Positions 1-10,573 are shown, numbered from the stretch's first letter. The stretch: 64,000 bases of DNA from Chitinophagaceae bacterium (GCA_016721385.1 JADKIE010000001.1:124001-188000), one strand, 5' to 3'. The notes: generated by a model from the letters alone, not told the origin. Made by a program: numbers and translations.

Positions 1-1
1 A

Positions 2-901
2 ACCCAGGGCGGCATGTACGAATTAGCTGTTGGCTTTGCCCATCACAGTAACGATAAGTGGTTGTTTGGTGGTACTATTTCTATGCCTTTTGTATCGTAT
101 AAAAGTAATACCTATTTTAAAGAAAGCGATACATCATCTAACACAAGCAACCATTTTAACTACTTTGAATATACCGACGATTTTACAACTACGGGTGTTG
201 GCCTTAACGGCAAATTAGGAATCATTTACAGGCCGCAAGAGTATATTCGTTTAGGCCTTGCCGTGCATACGCCTATGTTTATGTATTTAACAGATAAAAG
301 AACTACAGGTATTAAAACATATTTAGAAAATCCGGTAGAATCGTTTACCGAAACCTCAAAAACCTTTACCAACGGGCAACCCGGCGAAAGTAAGTATGTA
401 CAAGCTACTCCGTTTAAAGCCATTTTAAGTGCATCGTATGTGTTTAGAGAGGTAGAAAATGTAAAACGCCAAAGGGCATTTATTACTGCCGATATTGAAT
501 ATGTACACCATAAAGGGAGTCGTTTTAGCAGCGATAACGAATCGCCAACAGAAGATGAAAAAGCTTATTTTAAACAACTAAATAGTGTAATTAAAGGTTA
601 CTATAAAGGCAACTTTAACTTTAGAGTTGGTGGAGAGCTTAAGTTTAATACCATTATGGGGCGTTTAGGTTTTGCCTATTACACCAGCCCTTATAAAGAA
701 AAAGAATTAAAAGCTAACCGCATGATATTAAGTGGTGGTTTAGGTTACAGAAATAAAGGTGTTTTTGTAGATGTAACCTATGCACATGCTTTTAATAAAG
801 ATGTAAACTTTCCTTACCGCTTAGGCGATAAAGCAAACACCTTTGCAGAAGTAAAAAATCAAAGAGGAAATATTGTTGCAACCGTTGGTTTTAAATTTTA
901 A
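2..901 (+). CDS. OmpP1/FadL-like outer membrane beta-barrel protein (5' truncated)
   Basis: This is the C-terminal 299 residues of a gene that starts before the window; the frame is open from base 2, so the ATG at 14 is internal. The sequence alternates short amphipathic strands with polar loops and ends in VATVGFKF, a terminal aromatic residue typical of outer membrane beta-barrels. The GGMYELAVGFAHHSNDKW stretch and the later strand pattern resemble Bacteroidota OmpP1/FadL-family porins, which take up hydrophobic substrates across the outer membrane. No frameshift is seen in the visible part. A small secreted-protein gene follows on the same strand 48 bases later. The family call rests on remembered similarity; the transported substrate cannot be stated. 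Confidence 0.72.
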   Translation, partial: TQGGMYELAVGFAHHSNDKWLFGGTISMPFVSYKSNTYFKESDTSSNTSNHFNYFEYTDDFTTTGVGLNGKLGIIYRPQEYIRLGLAVHTPMFMYLTDKRTTGIKTYLENPVESFTETSKTFTNGQPGESKYVQATPFKAILSASYVFREVENVKRQRAFITADIEYVHHKGSRFSSDNESPTEDEKAYFKQLNSVIKGYYKGNFNFRVGGELKFNTIMGRLGFAYYTSPYKEKELKANRMILSGGLGYRNKGVFVDVTYAHAFNKDVNFPYRLGDKANTFAEVKNQRGNIVATVGFKF

Positions 902-949
902 GTTAATTTAACATTTGAAATATTACATTTGACTGCCAAAATTAATTTT

Positions 950-1360
950 ATGAAGAAAATAACTGTATTAGTTGCATTATGCATTTTTAGTGGTGTTGCT
1001 TTATACGCTCAAGACAGCCTTAAGCAATATGTTGCCAAATATAAATTTCCTGAAGGAAGTGCTGTTACAGAAATTGAAGTTGTTATTGAAAATGGAGGTT
1101 TAGTATTTCAATCTTCTTTGGGCAATACAGCCGTTGAAAAAACCGGTACAGATGAATTTAGTATTCCTGCATACAATGGCACGGCCTTTTTTACCAGAAA
1201 CGAGGCAAAGAAAATTACCGGACTTCATATTGAGGCACAAGGCACTGTTTTAGATGGAACAATTGTAGAGCCTAAACCTGCAGAATCGGGTACTAAAGAT
1301 GAGATACTATATAACCAGAAATACCTGCTAACGCCACAAGTGCCTTATCATAATTTCTAA
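950..1360 (+). CDS. Small secreted protein, DUF3471-like
   Basis: A protein of 136 residues. The ATG at 950 gives an MKKITVLVALC signal peptide ending near YAQ; an in-frame TTG at 929 would add seven residues ahead of it and is less likely. The mature part carries a PEGSAVTEIEVVIENGGL segment and a later TAFFTRNEAKKITGL segment. This resembles the compact beta-sandwich DUF3471-type domain found at the end of Bacteroidota periplasmic hydrolases. No catalytic residues are evident, so the function is unknown. It lies 48 bases after the porin gene on the same strand and may be co-transcribed with it. Confidence 0.6.
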   Translation: MKKITVLVALCIFSGVALYAQDSLKQYVAKYKFPEGSAVTEIEVVIENGGLVFQSSLGNTAVEKTGTDEFSIPAYNGTAFFTRNEAKKITGLHIEAQGTVLDGTIVEPKPAESGTKDEILYNQKYLLTPQVPYHNF

Positions 1361-1379
1361 AATTGCAAATAACAATAAA

Positions 1380-1413
1380 AAAGAGCCTGTTTTAATAATT
1401 AAACAGGCTCTTT
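1380..1413 (-). terminator. Hairpin terminator between convergent genes
   Basis: A perfect 13-bp stem (1380-1392 pairs with 1401-1413, core AGAGCCTGTTT) has an 8-base loop. On the minus strand it is followed by a T-rich tract, so it best serves the T9SS gene ending at 1433. It may also stop read-through from the plus-strand gene ending at 1360. Confidence 0.8.
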
Positions 1414-1432
1414 AAGTATTTGTGTAATAGTA

Positions 1433-3753
1433 TTATCTTAAAATAGTAACATCTCCTTTTACTGTAACTACTTTACCATTAATTAAGTTAAACGTAAGCA
1501 CATAATAGTATGTGGCATCGGGCAAATCTTTTCCCTTGTATTTGCCATCCCAATCGTTTTGATAGTTTTTGTTTTCGTAAACTTGTGTACCGTATCTGTT
1601 ATACACTTTAGCCGTTACCAGCTTTGTACAATTAGGTCCACTGGTTACTAACCACTTATCGTTTATACCATCTCCATTAGGTGAAAATGCATTCATTATA
1701 TTAACACAGTAAGGTAATACGGTAACTAATACATCATCCTTATTGGTACAGCCAAAGTTATTTGTTGCTGTTAATGTATATGTTGTAGTTGCAACCGGCG
1801 CTACTGTTGGCGTTAAGGAAATACTACCCGTTACAGGCTGCCAACTGTACGATAAATAATTTTGCGCTGCCCCGTCTAACATAACATTATCGCCTGTTAT
1901 AATAATTTTATCGACACCGGCACTAACGGTAGGTAAAGGCCTTACCGAAACAACAATTGAAGATCTCAATCCTACACAACCATTAACAGATGATTGGGAT
2001 ACATAGTAAGTTGTAGTACCAAGAGTAGCAGTTGATGGTGTAGGTGCTACAGAATTACCGGTGCCTCCTGTGGATGTTGTATACCAAAGTAAGTTTGTAC
2101 CAATTGCTGTTAAAGGAATTGCAGGTGCATTTAAACATAATTCAACAGGGCTGGTAACAGTTGGGGGTGCAGGTGTAGGTGTTACTTGAATTGTTACCGG
2201 CACTCTGGAAGATAATATACAATTTGCCGGAGTAGTAGTTTCTACATAATAGGTAACACTACTTGCCATGTTTGTAACTGTAATACCGGTACCTGTATTT
2301 ATACTTGTACCGCCAGTAGCCTGAGTATACCATTTGTATATCGCCCCTGCTTTAGGATTAGTAATGACTGCACTTCCATTTGCACCGGTACATATAGGAG
2401 ATGATTGATATTGCGGTAGTGCAGTAGAATCTGTTGCAAAAGTAAAATATTGGTCAGAGGCTAAATCAATTGAAAAATATTTTTTAGTACCTGTGTTTAA
2501 ATTATAAACTGTAGTAGCGTTATCGGGGAAAGCAGGGTTATTTGAAACCAATAATGTTTTTGCAGTGGGTAGTACGTTGTTTTCCAAAGCCAAAGTAATA
2601 TTGCCAAATGTGCCCGTTTCTTTTACTTTCCAAACCCGTTTCATTCTGGCCATGTGGCCATTTCTGATACAAACATTAATAGTCGTGTCGTCATTATTAT
2701 CTCCAAACATAAAAAACGATTTATCAACAGGGATAGATGAAACATTTGAGTCATTCATTACAGGAAAAAGGCCGTTTGTATTAGTGTTGAAAACAGATAG
2801 AAGACCATTGCTGTTTACGCTTTTAGACTGTTTTTGTGTTAACCCAGAAGCATCATCTCTAGCAATACCAGTAATATTTGCATTATACCCTATATTGGCA
2901 GTTTTATCCCATACAACTGTTGCGTCGGAGGCAAAATAGTTTGTAGATTGGCTTGCTAATTCATCAAATGTAATACCATATTTTATGGCTAAATAAGATT
3001 CTACTTTTGCTAAATTTGTACCAGTAAGTGTAGTGTTAAACATAATAACTTCGGCTAATCCAAAATTAGTAAACTCGCCGGTAGAACCATTCCCATTAAT
3101 GTTCATTCCAGCAACAATTGAGGGAAAATATGTAGAACTATTGCCTGTTGATGGGCCAAAATCAGTAGCATTTCTTCTTGCTTTTGATGTTAACCCAGTA
3201 CCTATACTAGCTAAAATAAATGCAGATTCTTCAGGATAATTAATAATAGTGCCATAAGAATGTATTTAAATCAAATTTGTATCCAATTCCGGATACTCCA
3301 TTTTGTACTCTAAGCTTGGTTTAATTTGAAAACGAGTTGTACTGCTAGAATAATAAGTTAGTAATGATCCATTTCCTGTACTGATGTATTTATTGCAAAT
3401 CATAAAAATGCTACCTGTTGTACCCAGTAAGTTTGGTGTTAATAAAGTACTATTTAAATTAGAAGTTGCAGTTCTATCAAATTGAACATAGGGTTGTAAT
3501 TAAAAATACCTGTACCACCAGTGTTGTTAAAAAATACGGGGCGCTTGGCTGCTGTAGCTTGTGATACTTGATAGGTTCCAATATCGCTTTTCCAGTTAGA
3601 AACGTTGTTTGTAGTATTATAAGTAATATTTGCCGGTAGAGTTGTATTAGCTTTTAACCATAAACTTAAACCCGTACTTATGCCACCCGGAGCTTGAGCC
3701 TTGACTATATTAAGCAATAGCACACAAATAAATAATAGAAGAGATAACTTTTT
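1433..3753 (-). CDS. T9SS type B cargo protein (DUF8202-like, Ig-like repeats), frame broken in assembly
   Basis: Start ATG at 3753 gives MLKKLSLLLFICVLLLNIVKAQ, a signal peptide. Next comes a GLSLWLKANTTLP segment, a module typical of cell-surface proteins. A DUF8202-like region around GLAEVIMFNTTLTGTNLAKV is followed by two Ig-like CHU_C-associated repeats. The C-terminus (NAFSPNGDGINDKW then YNRYGTQVYENKNYQNDWDG) is a gliding-motility-associated type B sorting domain, so export by T9SS is expected. Three one-base indels split the gene: a missing C near 3493, a missing base near 3326 and an extra base near 3262. Correcting them gives 773 residues. The ligand or role at the surface is unknown. 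Confidence 0.85.
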
Positions 3754-3917
3754 AAGCATGCAAGTAAGTTTTAGTTTAAGCAAATATATTCTTTTAAATA
3801 AAAAATATTGTAGAATTAATTCGGCAACGGATAAACATAAAAGAGTGTAATTACTTCATAATTAAACACTTGAAAAACCGTTCCCAACATTTCATGATGG
3901 TGTTTTCTCTTTTGATT

Positions 3918-4823
3918 TTAGTATAGAGATTTCTCCCAAATTATTTCCGCATCTTTTTTAAACCAGGTTAATTGTCTTTTAGCATAATGCCTGGTATTTT
4001 GTTTAACTAATTCAATAGCTCGTGGCAAAGAAATTTTATTTTCAAAATAGTTAAACAACTCGGTGTAGCCAACGGTTTGCAAGGCGTTTAAGTTTTTAAA
4101 GGGTATTAATTTTTCAACTTCTGCTGCTAATCCTTGTTCAATCATTACATCCACCCTATTGTTAATTTTGTTGTATAATTCTTCTCTGGGTAGTTCTAAG
4201 CCAATTTTAACGATATTAAAATCTCTTTGCTTTTTTTGTTGTTTTCTAAATTCAATAATAGATTTTCCGGTAAACTTTACAACTTCCAAAGCTCTCATTA
4301 AACGCTGCGGATTTTGTATTTCTCCTTGCATATAAAATTGAGGATCTGTTTTTTTAATTTCAATTTGCAGCCATTCTATTCCATGTACATTGTATTTTTC
4401 AATTATTTCATCTCTCAACTGAGTTGGTATTGTTGGTATATTATCAATCCCTTCGCAAAATGTTTTTACATATAACCCCGTACCCCCAACCATTACAGCA
4501 ATATTATTTGTTGCAAAAATTTCTTCTGCCTTTTGCAAAGCGTAAGCTTCAAAAATACCGGCATTAATATCCTCGTGTATAGAGTGCGAATTTATAAAGT
4601 GATGAGGGATGGTATCTAATTGCAGCAGAGATGGTTTTGCTACTCCAATATTTAGTTCTTTATAACACTGGCGGCTATCTGCCGAAATTATTTGCGTATT
4701 AAAATGTTGGGCTATTTCAATGCCTAATGCAGTTTTGCCTATTGCAGTTGGGCCAACCAGTACAATACAGGTTTTGCCTTTATCAACTAAATGTGAAAAA
4801 TGTTGTAGCTTATTTTTTATCAT
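3918..4823 (-). CDS. miaA: tRNA dimethylallyltransferase MiaA
   Basis: An intact protein of 301 residues. It has the P-loop GPTAIGKT at residues 24-31 and the ISADSRQCYKELNIGVAKP segment that follows it in MiaA. It also has GGTGLYVKTFCEGID, and the RQLTWFKKD segment near the C-terminus. MiaA transfers a dimethylallyl group from DMAPP to A37 of tRNAs that read codons starting with U, in the cytoplasm. Length and motif order match the family. It is followed downstream by the T9SS gene on the same strand after 164 bases; upstream, 102 bases separate it from a pRiA4b-ORF3-like gene. Confidence 0.97.
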   Translation of the reverse strand: MIKNKLQHFSHLVDKGKTCIVLVGPTAIGKTALGIEIAQHFNTQIISADSRQCYKELNIGVAKPSLLQLDTIPHHFINSHSIHEDINAGIFEAYALQKAEEIFATNNIAVMVGGTGLYVKTFCEGIDNIPTIPTQLRDEIIEKYNVHGIEWLQIEIKKTDPQFYMQGEIQNPQRLMRALEVVKFTGKSIIEFRKQQKKQRDFNIVKIGLELPREELYNKINNRVDVMIEQGLAAEVEKLIPFKNLNALQTVGYTELFNYFENKISLPRAIELVKQNTRHYAKRQLTWFKKDAEIIWEKSLY

Positions 4824-4925
4824 TGTATTGAGTTTGTAAAGAACTCAAAAGTTATTTTCCGCAGCCAGTACAATTAAACCAATTAAAAATTGTGTAAATA
4901 TTCGTGTAATTCATGCACTTAACAA

Positions 4926-5501
4926 CTAAAACCCATCATTTTCTTCATTCACTTCTTCGCTGTCATTATCACTTTCAATGGCGTTGCCTTCATCATCTTC
5001 TTCGCTAAAGCCATCGCTTAAAGCATCTGGCTGTAAGTCGTACTTTTCTTCCATTTCTGCCAAGCGGCTATCTATTAAACCTTTTGTACCGTATTGAGAG
5101 GGTGCAATTCCTTCAACACGTACACAAGCCGGATACGTTAGTTTTTTACTCTCCTCCTTATCTACATTAATAAGCTCTACCATAAAATGCCAAAACTTAT
5201 TAAAATCATATTCGTAAATAAATTTTTGGTTTGGGTTAGATACTTCGGAGCCAATATTGGTATCGGCCATTATTAAAGGCTCGGCTTTATACTCTTTCTC
5301 ATATTTTTCTAAACTAATTTCTTTTCCCCTTAGCCAGCTATCATTACTGCGGTAAAATGTAGCCTTATGCTTACTGTCAAATTCGTAGCTTTTTAAAATA
5401 CAGCTATGCAAATCAAAAAAGGTTTGTGTATGCTTTATAGCAATATCTCTGTAAATGCTATCATCCTCTTCCCAATAAATTCTAAATTTTAAAATTGCCA
5501 T
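4926..5501 (-). CDS. IS1096-passenger TnpR-like / pRiA4b ORF-3-like protein
   Basis: A protein of 191 residues matching the pRiA4b ORF-3-like fold: a beta-rich start (ILKFRIYWEEDDSIYRDIAI), the HTQTFFDLHSCILKSYEFD helix, and the FIYEYDFNKFWHFMVELI segment, followed by an acidic tail. The family was first named from a passenger gene of IS1096, but members are common as single chromosomal genes in Bacteroidota. I see no transposase or inverted repeats here. Its biochemical role is unknown. It sits between miaA and the CCA-adding enzyme gene on the same strand with short gaps, which hints at co-expression with tRNA maturation. Confidence 0.8.
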   Translation of the reverse strand: MAILKFRIYWEEDDSIYRDIAIKHTQTFFDLHSCILKSYEFDSKHKATFYRSNDSWLRGKEISLEKYEKEYKAEPLIMADTNIGSEVSNPNQKFIYEYDFNKFWHFMVELINVDKEESKKLTYPACVRVEGIAPSQYGTKGLIDSRLAEMEEKYDLQPDALSDGFSEEDDEGNAIESDNDSEEVNEENDGF

Positions 5502-5532
5502 AGTGTAAAATTAAGAATTAAAGCATAAAGAA

Positions 5533-6954
5533 TCAGGAATTAACTGTATTTATTCCTTGTTCTTTTGCTAATGTTACCATGTATGCAAAAGCTACATCAT
5601 ACTTATTTTCGATAACACCATCTAAAATTGCATTTCGGATAGCATCCTTAATAATACCCACCTGTTTAGATGGTGTAAGATTAAAGGTTTGCATAATTAT
5701 TTCGCCGGTAATAGGCGGTTGCCAGTTACGCAAATGATCTTTAGCTTCTACCTTGGCACAACGCTGCTGTACTAACTCAAAATTGCTTAAAAACTTTTTT
5801 ACTTTGTACGGATTTTTACTGGTAATATCGGCTTTGCAAAGTGTCATTAATGCATCAAAATCTTCTCCTGCATCAAACAATAACCGGCGTATGGCGCTAT
5901 CGGTAATATTTTCTTTGGTAACACTTATTGGCCGTAAGTGCAACTCTACCAGTTTACGTACAAAACGCATTTTTTCGTTTTGTGGCAATTTAAGTTTGGT
6001 AAAAATTTTAGGAACCATTCTTCCTCCGGCTGCTTCGTGGCCATGAAACGTCCAACCATGCCCTTCTTCAAATTTTTTTGTTGCCGGCTTTGCAATATCG
6101 TGTAGAACTGCGGCCCATCTTAACCATAAATCGTTTGTATGTTGAGCAATATTATCTACCACTTGCAGTGTATGATAAAAATTATCCTTATGCCCTTTTC
6201 CATCAATATATTCGGCTCCTGCAAGTGCTACCATTTCCGGAAAAATAAGTTGCAGCAATCCTGTTTTGTACAATAATTCAAACCCTACAGATGGTTTGGA
6301 GCTAAGCAAAATTTTATTTAACTCATCTGCAATTCTTTCTTTACTTATTATTTTAATTCGATGAGCATTGTTTGCCAATGCAGCCAATGTACTTTCATCA
6401 ATCGTAAAGTTTAACTGCGTTGCAAAGCGTATTGCCCTCATCATTCGTAACGGATCATCGCTAAAAGTAATACCCGGCTCAAGCGGTGTTTTTAATACCT
6501 TAGCATCAATAGCTGCAATTCCACCAAACGGATCAATCAGGTTTCCGTAGCTATCTTCATTTAAGCTAATTGCCAAAGCATTTATTGTAAAATCTCTTCT
6601 GTTTTGATCATCTTCCAAAGTACCGTTTTCAACTGCAGGTTTACGGCTATTAAAATCATAACTTTCTTTTCTGGCACCTACAAACTCAATTTCTAAATCA
6701 TCTATTTTTATTTGTGCGGTGCCAAAATTTTTAAAAAAATGAACTTCGGGTATTGGGTTAAACAATTCGGCTACTTTATGTGCTAAATCTATTCCATCGC
6801 CAACACAAACAATATCAATATCCTTCGTTTCTCTGCCAATTATTTTATCTCTTACAAAACCGCCAATTAAATAGCATGGAACATTTAATTCCTTAGCAGC
6901 TTTGGCAATTTTATCAAAGATTAATAATTCGTTATTGGTGCAGTTAATATACAT
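5533..6954 (-). CDS. CCA-adding tRNA nucleotidyltransferase with HD domain
   Basis: A protein of 473 residues. The N-terminal nucleotidyltransferase domain shows IGGFVRD (residues 30-36) and the metal-binding DID at 45-47. The RRDFTINALAI motif and the RMMRAIRFATQLNF RNA-binding segment follow. Around residue 290 lies WAAVLHDIAKP, the start of an HD phosphohydrolase domain. This combination is usual for bacterial enzymes that add or repair the 3' CCA of tRNA. The two tRNA genes in this window lack an encoded CCA end, consistent with need for this enzyme. The reading frame is intact. Start ATG at 6954 leaves about 200 bases to the divergent lon gene. Confidence 0.93.
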   Translation of the reverse strand: MYINCTNNELLIFDKIAKAAKELNVPCYLIGGFVRDKIIGRETKDIDIVCVGDGIDLAHKVAELFNPIPEVHFFKNFGTAQIKIDDLEIEFVGARKESYDFNSRKPAVENGTLEDDQNRRDFTINALAISLNEDSYGNLIDPFGGIAAIDAKVLKTPLEPGITFSDDPLRMMRAIRFATQLNFTIDESTLAALANNAHRIKIISKERIADELNKILLSSKPSVGFELLYKTGLLQLIFPEMVALAGAEYIDGKGHKDNFYHTLQVVDNIAQHTNDLWLRWAAVLHDIAKPATKKFEEGHGWTFHGHEAAGGRMVPKIFTKLKLPQNEKMRFVRKLVELHLRPISVTKENITDSAIRRLLFDAGEDFDALMTLCKADITSKNPYKVKKFLSNFELVQQRCAKVEAKDHLRNWQPPITGEIIMQTFNLTPSKQVGIIKDAIRNAILDGVIENKYDVAFAYMVTLAKEQGINTVNS

Positions 6955-7121
6955 TGATGCAAAAATACATAAGTTGATTGTTCATAGTTCATGGTTAATT
7001 ACATATGTAGTTATCCGTAAATTACTTTTTACTTATGATGTATTTCATAATACACATAAGTATTTGTATAATGGCATTAATATTGCCTTATATACTTAAC
7101 TAAAAAGCAAGGTTATTATGG

Positions 7122-7129
7122 TAATTTTG
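7122..7129 (+). promoter_or_regulatory. Candidate -7 element upstream of lon
   Basis: TAATTTTG matches the Bacteroidota TAnnTTTG box and lies 28 bases before the lon ATG. I see no good TTG at the expected spacing upstream, so the promoter call is tentative. Confidence 0.4.
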
Positions 7130-7156
7130 CCATTTTGACTATATATTGAGATTATT

Positions 7157-9555
7157 ATGGATAAGAAATTTTATTTGCAGGGAACAGAGGAAGAAATGGA
7201 GTTTATGCCCATCATTCCATTATCGGAAGGTGATGATGGAAATGCCGATGAACAGGCTATTCCGGAAGAAATACCTATCTTACCTTTACGCAATACCGTA
7301 CTTTTTCCGGGAGTTGTAATACCCATAACCGTAGGAAGAGATAAAAGCATAAAAGCAGTAAATGATGCTTACAAGACTGACAAATTGATAGGTGTGCTTG
7401 CACAAAAAGACAGTAATGTAGAAGAACCTACTGTTAGCGATTTGGAAGATATTGGAACCGTTGCAAAAATAGTTAAGCTAATAAAAATGCCCGATGGTGG
7501 CACTACAATTATTATACAAGGCAAAAAAAGATTTAAGATTGAGGAAATAACTGCCGATGATCCGTATTTTAAAGCCAAAATAAAAATTTTAGAAGAAGAT
7601 ACCTTACAGGACGATGCCGATTTTTCGGCAATGGTTGGCAGCATTAAAGATTTAGCAGGGCAAATTGTTGGCTTATCGCCCAACCTACCAAGCGAAGCTG
7701 CCATTATTTTAAAAAATATTGAAAACCCATCTTTTTTAATACATTTTGTAAGCAGTAATTTAAATAGTGATATAAGAGAAAAACAAAAGCTTTTAGAAAT
7801 TCATAGCATAAAGGCCAGGGCCGAAATGCTGATGAACTTAATGCAAACTGAACTGCAATATGCTGAGCTTAAAAATAAAGTAACCAACAAAACCCGTAAT
7901 GAGCTGGATAAGCAACAAAGAGAGTACTTTTGCAACAACAAATGAAAGCCATTAAGGAAGAATTAGGTGGCGACAATGTGGCCGAAGTAAAAGAAATGCA
8001 GAAAAAAGCCGAAACAAAAAAATGGACGAAGGCTGCCAAAGAAATGTTTAACAAGGGTGTAGAAAAATTAGAACGTATGCACCCAAGTACTCCCGATTAT
8101 TCGGTAGTGTACAATCATTTAGATTTATTATTGGATTTGCCCTGGGCAGATTATACAGAAGATAGTTACGATTTAAAAAAAGCAAAAAAAGTTTTAGACC
8201 ATGACCATTATGGCATGCAAAAAATTAAGGAACGTATTTTAGAATACTTAGCCGTACTAAAATTAAAGGGCGATATGAAAAGCCCTATTCTTTGTTTTTT
8301 AGGTCCTCCGGGCATTGGTAAAACAAGCCTTGGTAAAAGTATTGCCTCTGCAATAAACCGAAAATATGTACGGGTAAGTTTAGGTGGTCTGCATGATGAA
8401 GCCGAAATTCGTGGACATCGTAAAACCTATATTGGTGCAATGCCCGGCCGAATTTTACAATCTATCCGAAAAATAAAAAGCAGTAACCCTGTAATGATTT
8501 TGGATGAAATTGATAAAGTTGGAAGCACTACTCATGGCGATCCTTCATCTGCCCTGTTGGAAGTTTTAGATCCGGAACAAAACAATAGTTTTTACGATAA
8601 TTATTTAGAGCTTGAGTATGATTTAAGTAAAGTATTGTTTATTGCTACTGCAAATAGTTTAGCTAACATTCAACCGGCATTAAGAGACAGATTAGAAATA
8701 ATTGACCTTAGCGGTTATGCCGTAGAAGAAAAAATTGAAATTGCCCGTAGGCACTTAATGCCCAAGCAAAAAGAAATGCATGGCTTAAAGGAAAACAGTT
8801 TTAAATTAAGTGATACCGTTTTACAAAAAATTATTGAAGACTATACAAGAGAAAGTGGTGTTAGAGAGTTAGACAGGCAACTTGCCAGTATTATGCGCTA
8901 TCAGGCAAAAGAAGTTGTAATGAAAGGCAAATTAAAAGCTACCATTACTAATAATGATGTAGAAAAAATACTGGGCAAGCCCCGTTACAGTAACGATTTA
9001 TACAAAATGGCCAATATGCCCGGCGTAGCGGTAGGCTTAGCATGGACATACGTTGGTGGCGATATTTTATTTATAGAAACACAACTTAGCGAAGGAAAAG
9101 GCGAGTTAAAACTTACTGGTAACCTTGGCAATGTAATGAAAGAAAGTGCAAGCACAGCTTTAACCTATTTGGAAGCTAATTGCAAAAAAGTAAATATTGA
9201 TCCGGCATTGTTTAATAAAAAAGATATACATATTCATGTACCGGAAGGTGCTGTACCTAAGGATGGGCCAAGTGCAGGTATAACCATGCTTTCGGCATTG
9301 GCAAGTGCTTTTACCGGTAAAAAAATTAAGCCCTATTTAGCAATGACCGGCGAAATAACATTAAGAGGCCAGGTTTTACCGGTAGGTGGTATAAAAGAAA
9401 AAGTTTTAGCAGCAAAAAGGGCAGGTTTAAAAGAAATAATTATGTGCTGGCAAAACGAAAAAGATGTGCAGGAAATTAATAATCAATACATAAAAGGCGT
9501 AAAATTTCATTATGTAAAAACCATGCAGCAGGTTTTGGATTTGGCATTGGTGTAA
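7157..9555 (+). CDS. lon: ATP-dependent protease La (Lon), one frameshift in assembly
   Basis: After repair this is a 799-residue Lon. It has an N-terminal substrate-binding domain (IPILPLRNTVLFPGVVIPI), a AAA+ module with Walker A GPPGIGKT near residue 382 and Walker B MILDEIDKVG, and a protease domain. That last domain carries the catalytic serine in PKDGPSAGITM and the lysine in GGIKEKVLAAKRAG. Lon degrades damaged and regulatory proteins in the cytoplasm. The frame breaks at about 7930, where a run of four T codes for F-C; one more T gives the expected REYFLQQQMKAIKEELG junction and a length divisible by three. A strong hairpin terminator lies about 100 bases downstream. Confidence 0.97.
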
Positions 9556-9652
9556 ATATTTACAAGCAAGGCAACCACTTTATAAGTTGTTGCGTTTAAT
9601 AGTATAGAAAATACATCAGCATTATTCATGTTGGTTGTTTTAAGGGTTAAAG

Positions 9653-9690
9653 AAAATTCCCTCTTGGTCTCAGGAGGGAATTTTTATTTT
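9653..9690 (+). terminator. Rho-independent terminator after lon
   Basis: An 11-bp stem (9653-9663 with 9674-9684, core ATTCCCTC) has a 10-base loop and runs into TTTTTATTTT. It is placed to end lon transcription. Confidence 0.8.
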
Positions 9691-9794
9691 GAGGTCATTT
9701 CGAACTAAGTGAGAAATCTACTTTTAGTTCCGCTTTAGTGGGGAGTATAATTTTTTCATCATAAATTTCTTAAATTCACATAAAATTTAACTTA

Positions 9795-9965
9795 ATGAAT
9801 ACGCTATTAATAGATAAGAAAAAATATGTACTGCTTAAGGCTAAAGATTATGAAGCATTACAGGTAAAAGCGGCAAGTAAAACAGCCCCAGTTAAAAAAT
9901 TGACTTTACAGCAAGGTAAAAAACTAGCCTATAAATTGATTGACCAATGGGCAAAAGGCAAGTAA
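9795..9965 (+). CDS. Small putative antitoxin of a type II toxin-antitoxin pair
   Basis: A short gene of 56 residues starting MNTLLIDKKKYVLLKAKDYE, rich in lysine and ending AYKLIDQWAKGK. The N-terminal beta-helix pattern (IDKKKYVLLKAKDYEAL) is like small Phd/RelB-type antitoxins that neutralise RelE/ParE toxins. The main support is context: its last 19 bases overlap the start of a RelE/ParE-like gene in another frame, the classical antitoxin-first arrangement with translational coupling. No helix-turn-helix or ribbon-helix-helix motif is clear, so DNA binding and autoregulation cannot be claimed. It lies about 240 bases after lon, and Lon is known to degrade antitoxins in other bacteria. Confidence 0.55.
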   Translation: MNTLLIDKKKYVLLKAKDYEALQVKAASKTAPVKKLTLQQGKKLAYKLIDQWAKGK

Positions 9966-10246
9966 GTATTTTAGCAACTGCTGCTGTAGCAGTTGCGGAA
10001 GTGAGTTTTTTTATTGAAAGTAAAGGGTTGCCAGCCACAGCAAAAAAATTCGTAGATAACGCTTATATTTTTTTTGAAACACTTGCAGATGACAGAATTG
10101 AATACAGAAAGTGTACATACAAAAAATGGAGGCAATTAGGGTATAGCTGTATTACTTATAACAAAAAATATGTTGTGGCTTTTATAAGTTTAGCGAATGA
10201 AATAATAATTTGTGATTTTGTTGTTGCAAAATTGTTGTCTGAGTAA
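9947..10246 (+). CDS. RelE/ParE-like toxin
   Basis: A protein of 99 residues with the size and secondary-structure order of the RelE/ParE superfamily. Two amphipathic helices at the start (VAEVSFFIESKGLPATAKKFVDNAYIF, allowing one interruption) precede a beta-sheet core with RKCTYKKWRQLGYSCITY and KYVVAFISLANEIIICDF. The Y-K-W-R segment occupies the position where these toxins have basic and aromatic residues. RelE toxins cleave mRNA on the ribosome and ParE toxins inhibit gyrase; sequence alone does not say which applies. The ATG at 9947 overlaps the antitoxin gene by 19 bases. The frame is intact. Confidence 0.6.
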   Translation: MGKRQVSILATAAVAVAEVSFFIESKGLPATAKKFVDNAYIFFETLADDRIEYRKCTYKKWRQLGYSCITYNKKYVVAFISLANEIIICDFVVAKLLSE

Positions 10247-10573
10247 ATTATAATATAGCATTTCAAATCTCTATTGTTTAATAGCTTAGACAAAGAGCAT
10301 TTTGCCGCTTATCTGAGACAAGGCGGCGGCGAAAGAGGGATTTTTTTGTAAAATTCAAGTATAAAAGATTGCCTTTAAAAATTAACAGTTTGTGCAATTT
10401 TAATTAGCTGAGTATGATTTAGAGGCAGACAGCAGACTCATTTAGCTACTTTGAGATACTTGCAGTAGGTAAATTATTATTTTCAACTTTAGCATATTCA
10501 TTTATTGCTTCAAAAGAAAATGCTTCACTAAATTTCTCTGTAAAAGCGTAACCCATGCGGGGTGAAGTTTCCC
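10247..10573. other. Intergenic stretch with a possible gene remnant
   Basis: This 327-base stretch follows the toxin gene. A GC-rich weak stem-loop lies near 10304-10327. On the minus strand at 10446-10556 a 36-codon ORF (begins MGYAFTEKFSEAF, ends TASISK) follows the 299-residue gene in a different frame. It could be a small gene, a remnant, or a C-terminal extension lost to a frameshift. I recognise no family. Confidence 0.3.

Noticed and set aside
4926..5501. Insertion sequence remnant (IS1096 passenger-like gene)
   Set aside because: No transposase, inverted repeats or target duplication around it. The family is common as single chromosomal genes.
7157..9555. Programmed frameshift in lon
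   Set aside because: The break is one missing T in a short run and the same pattern occurs in many unrelated genes. No slippery site with downstream structure is evident.
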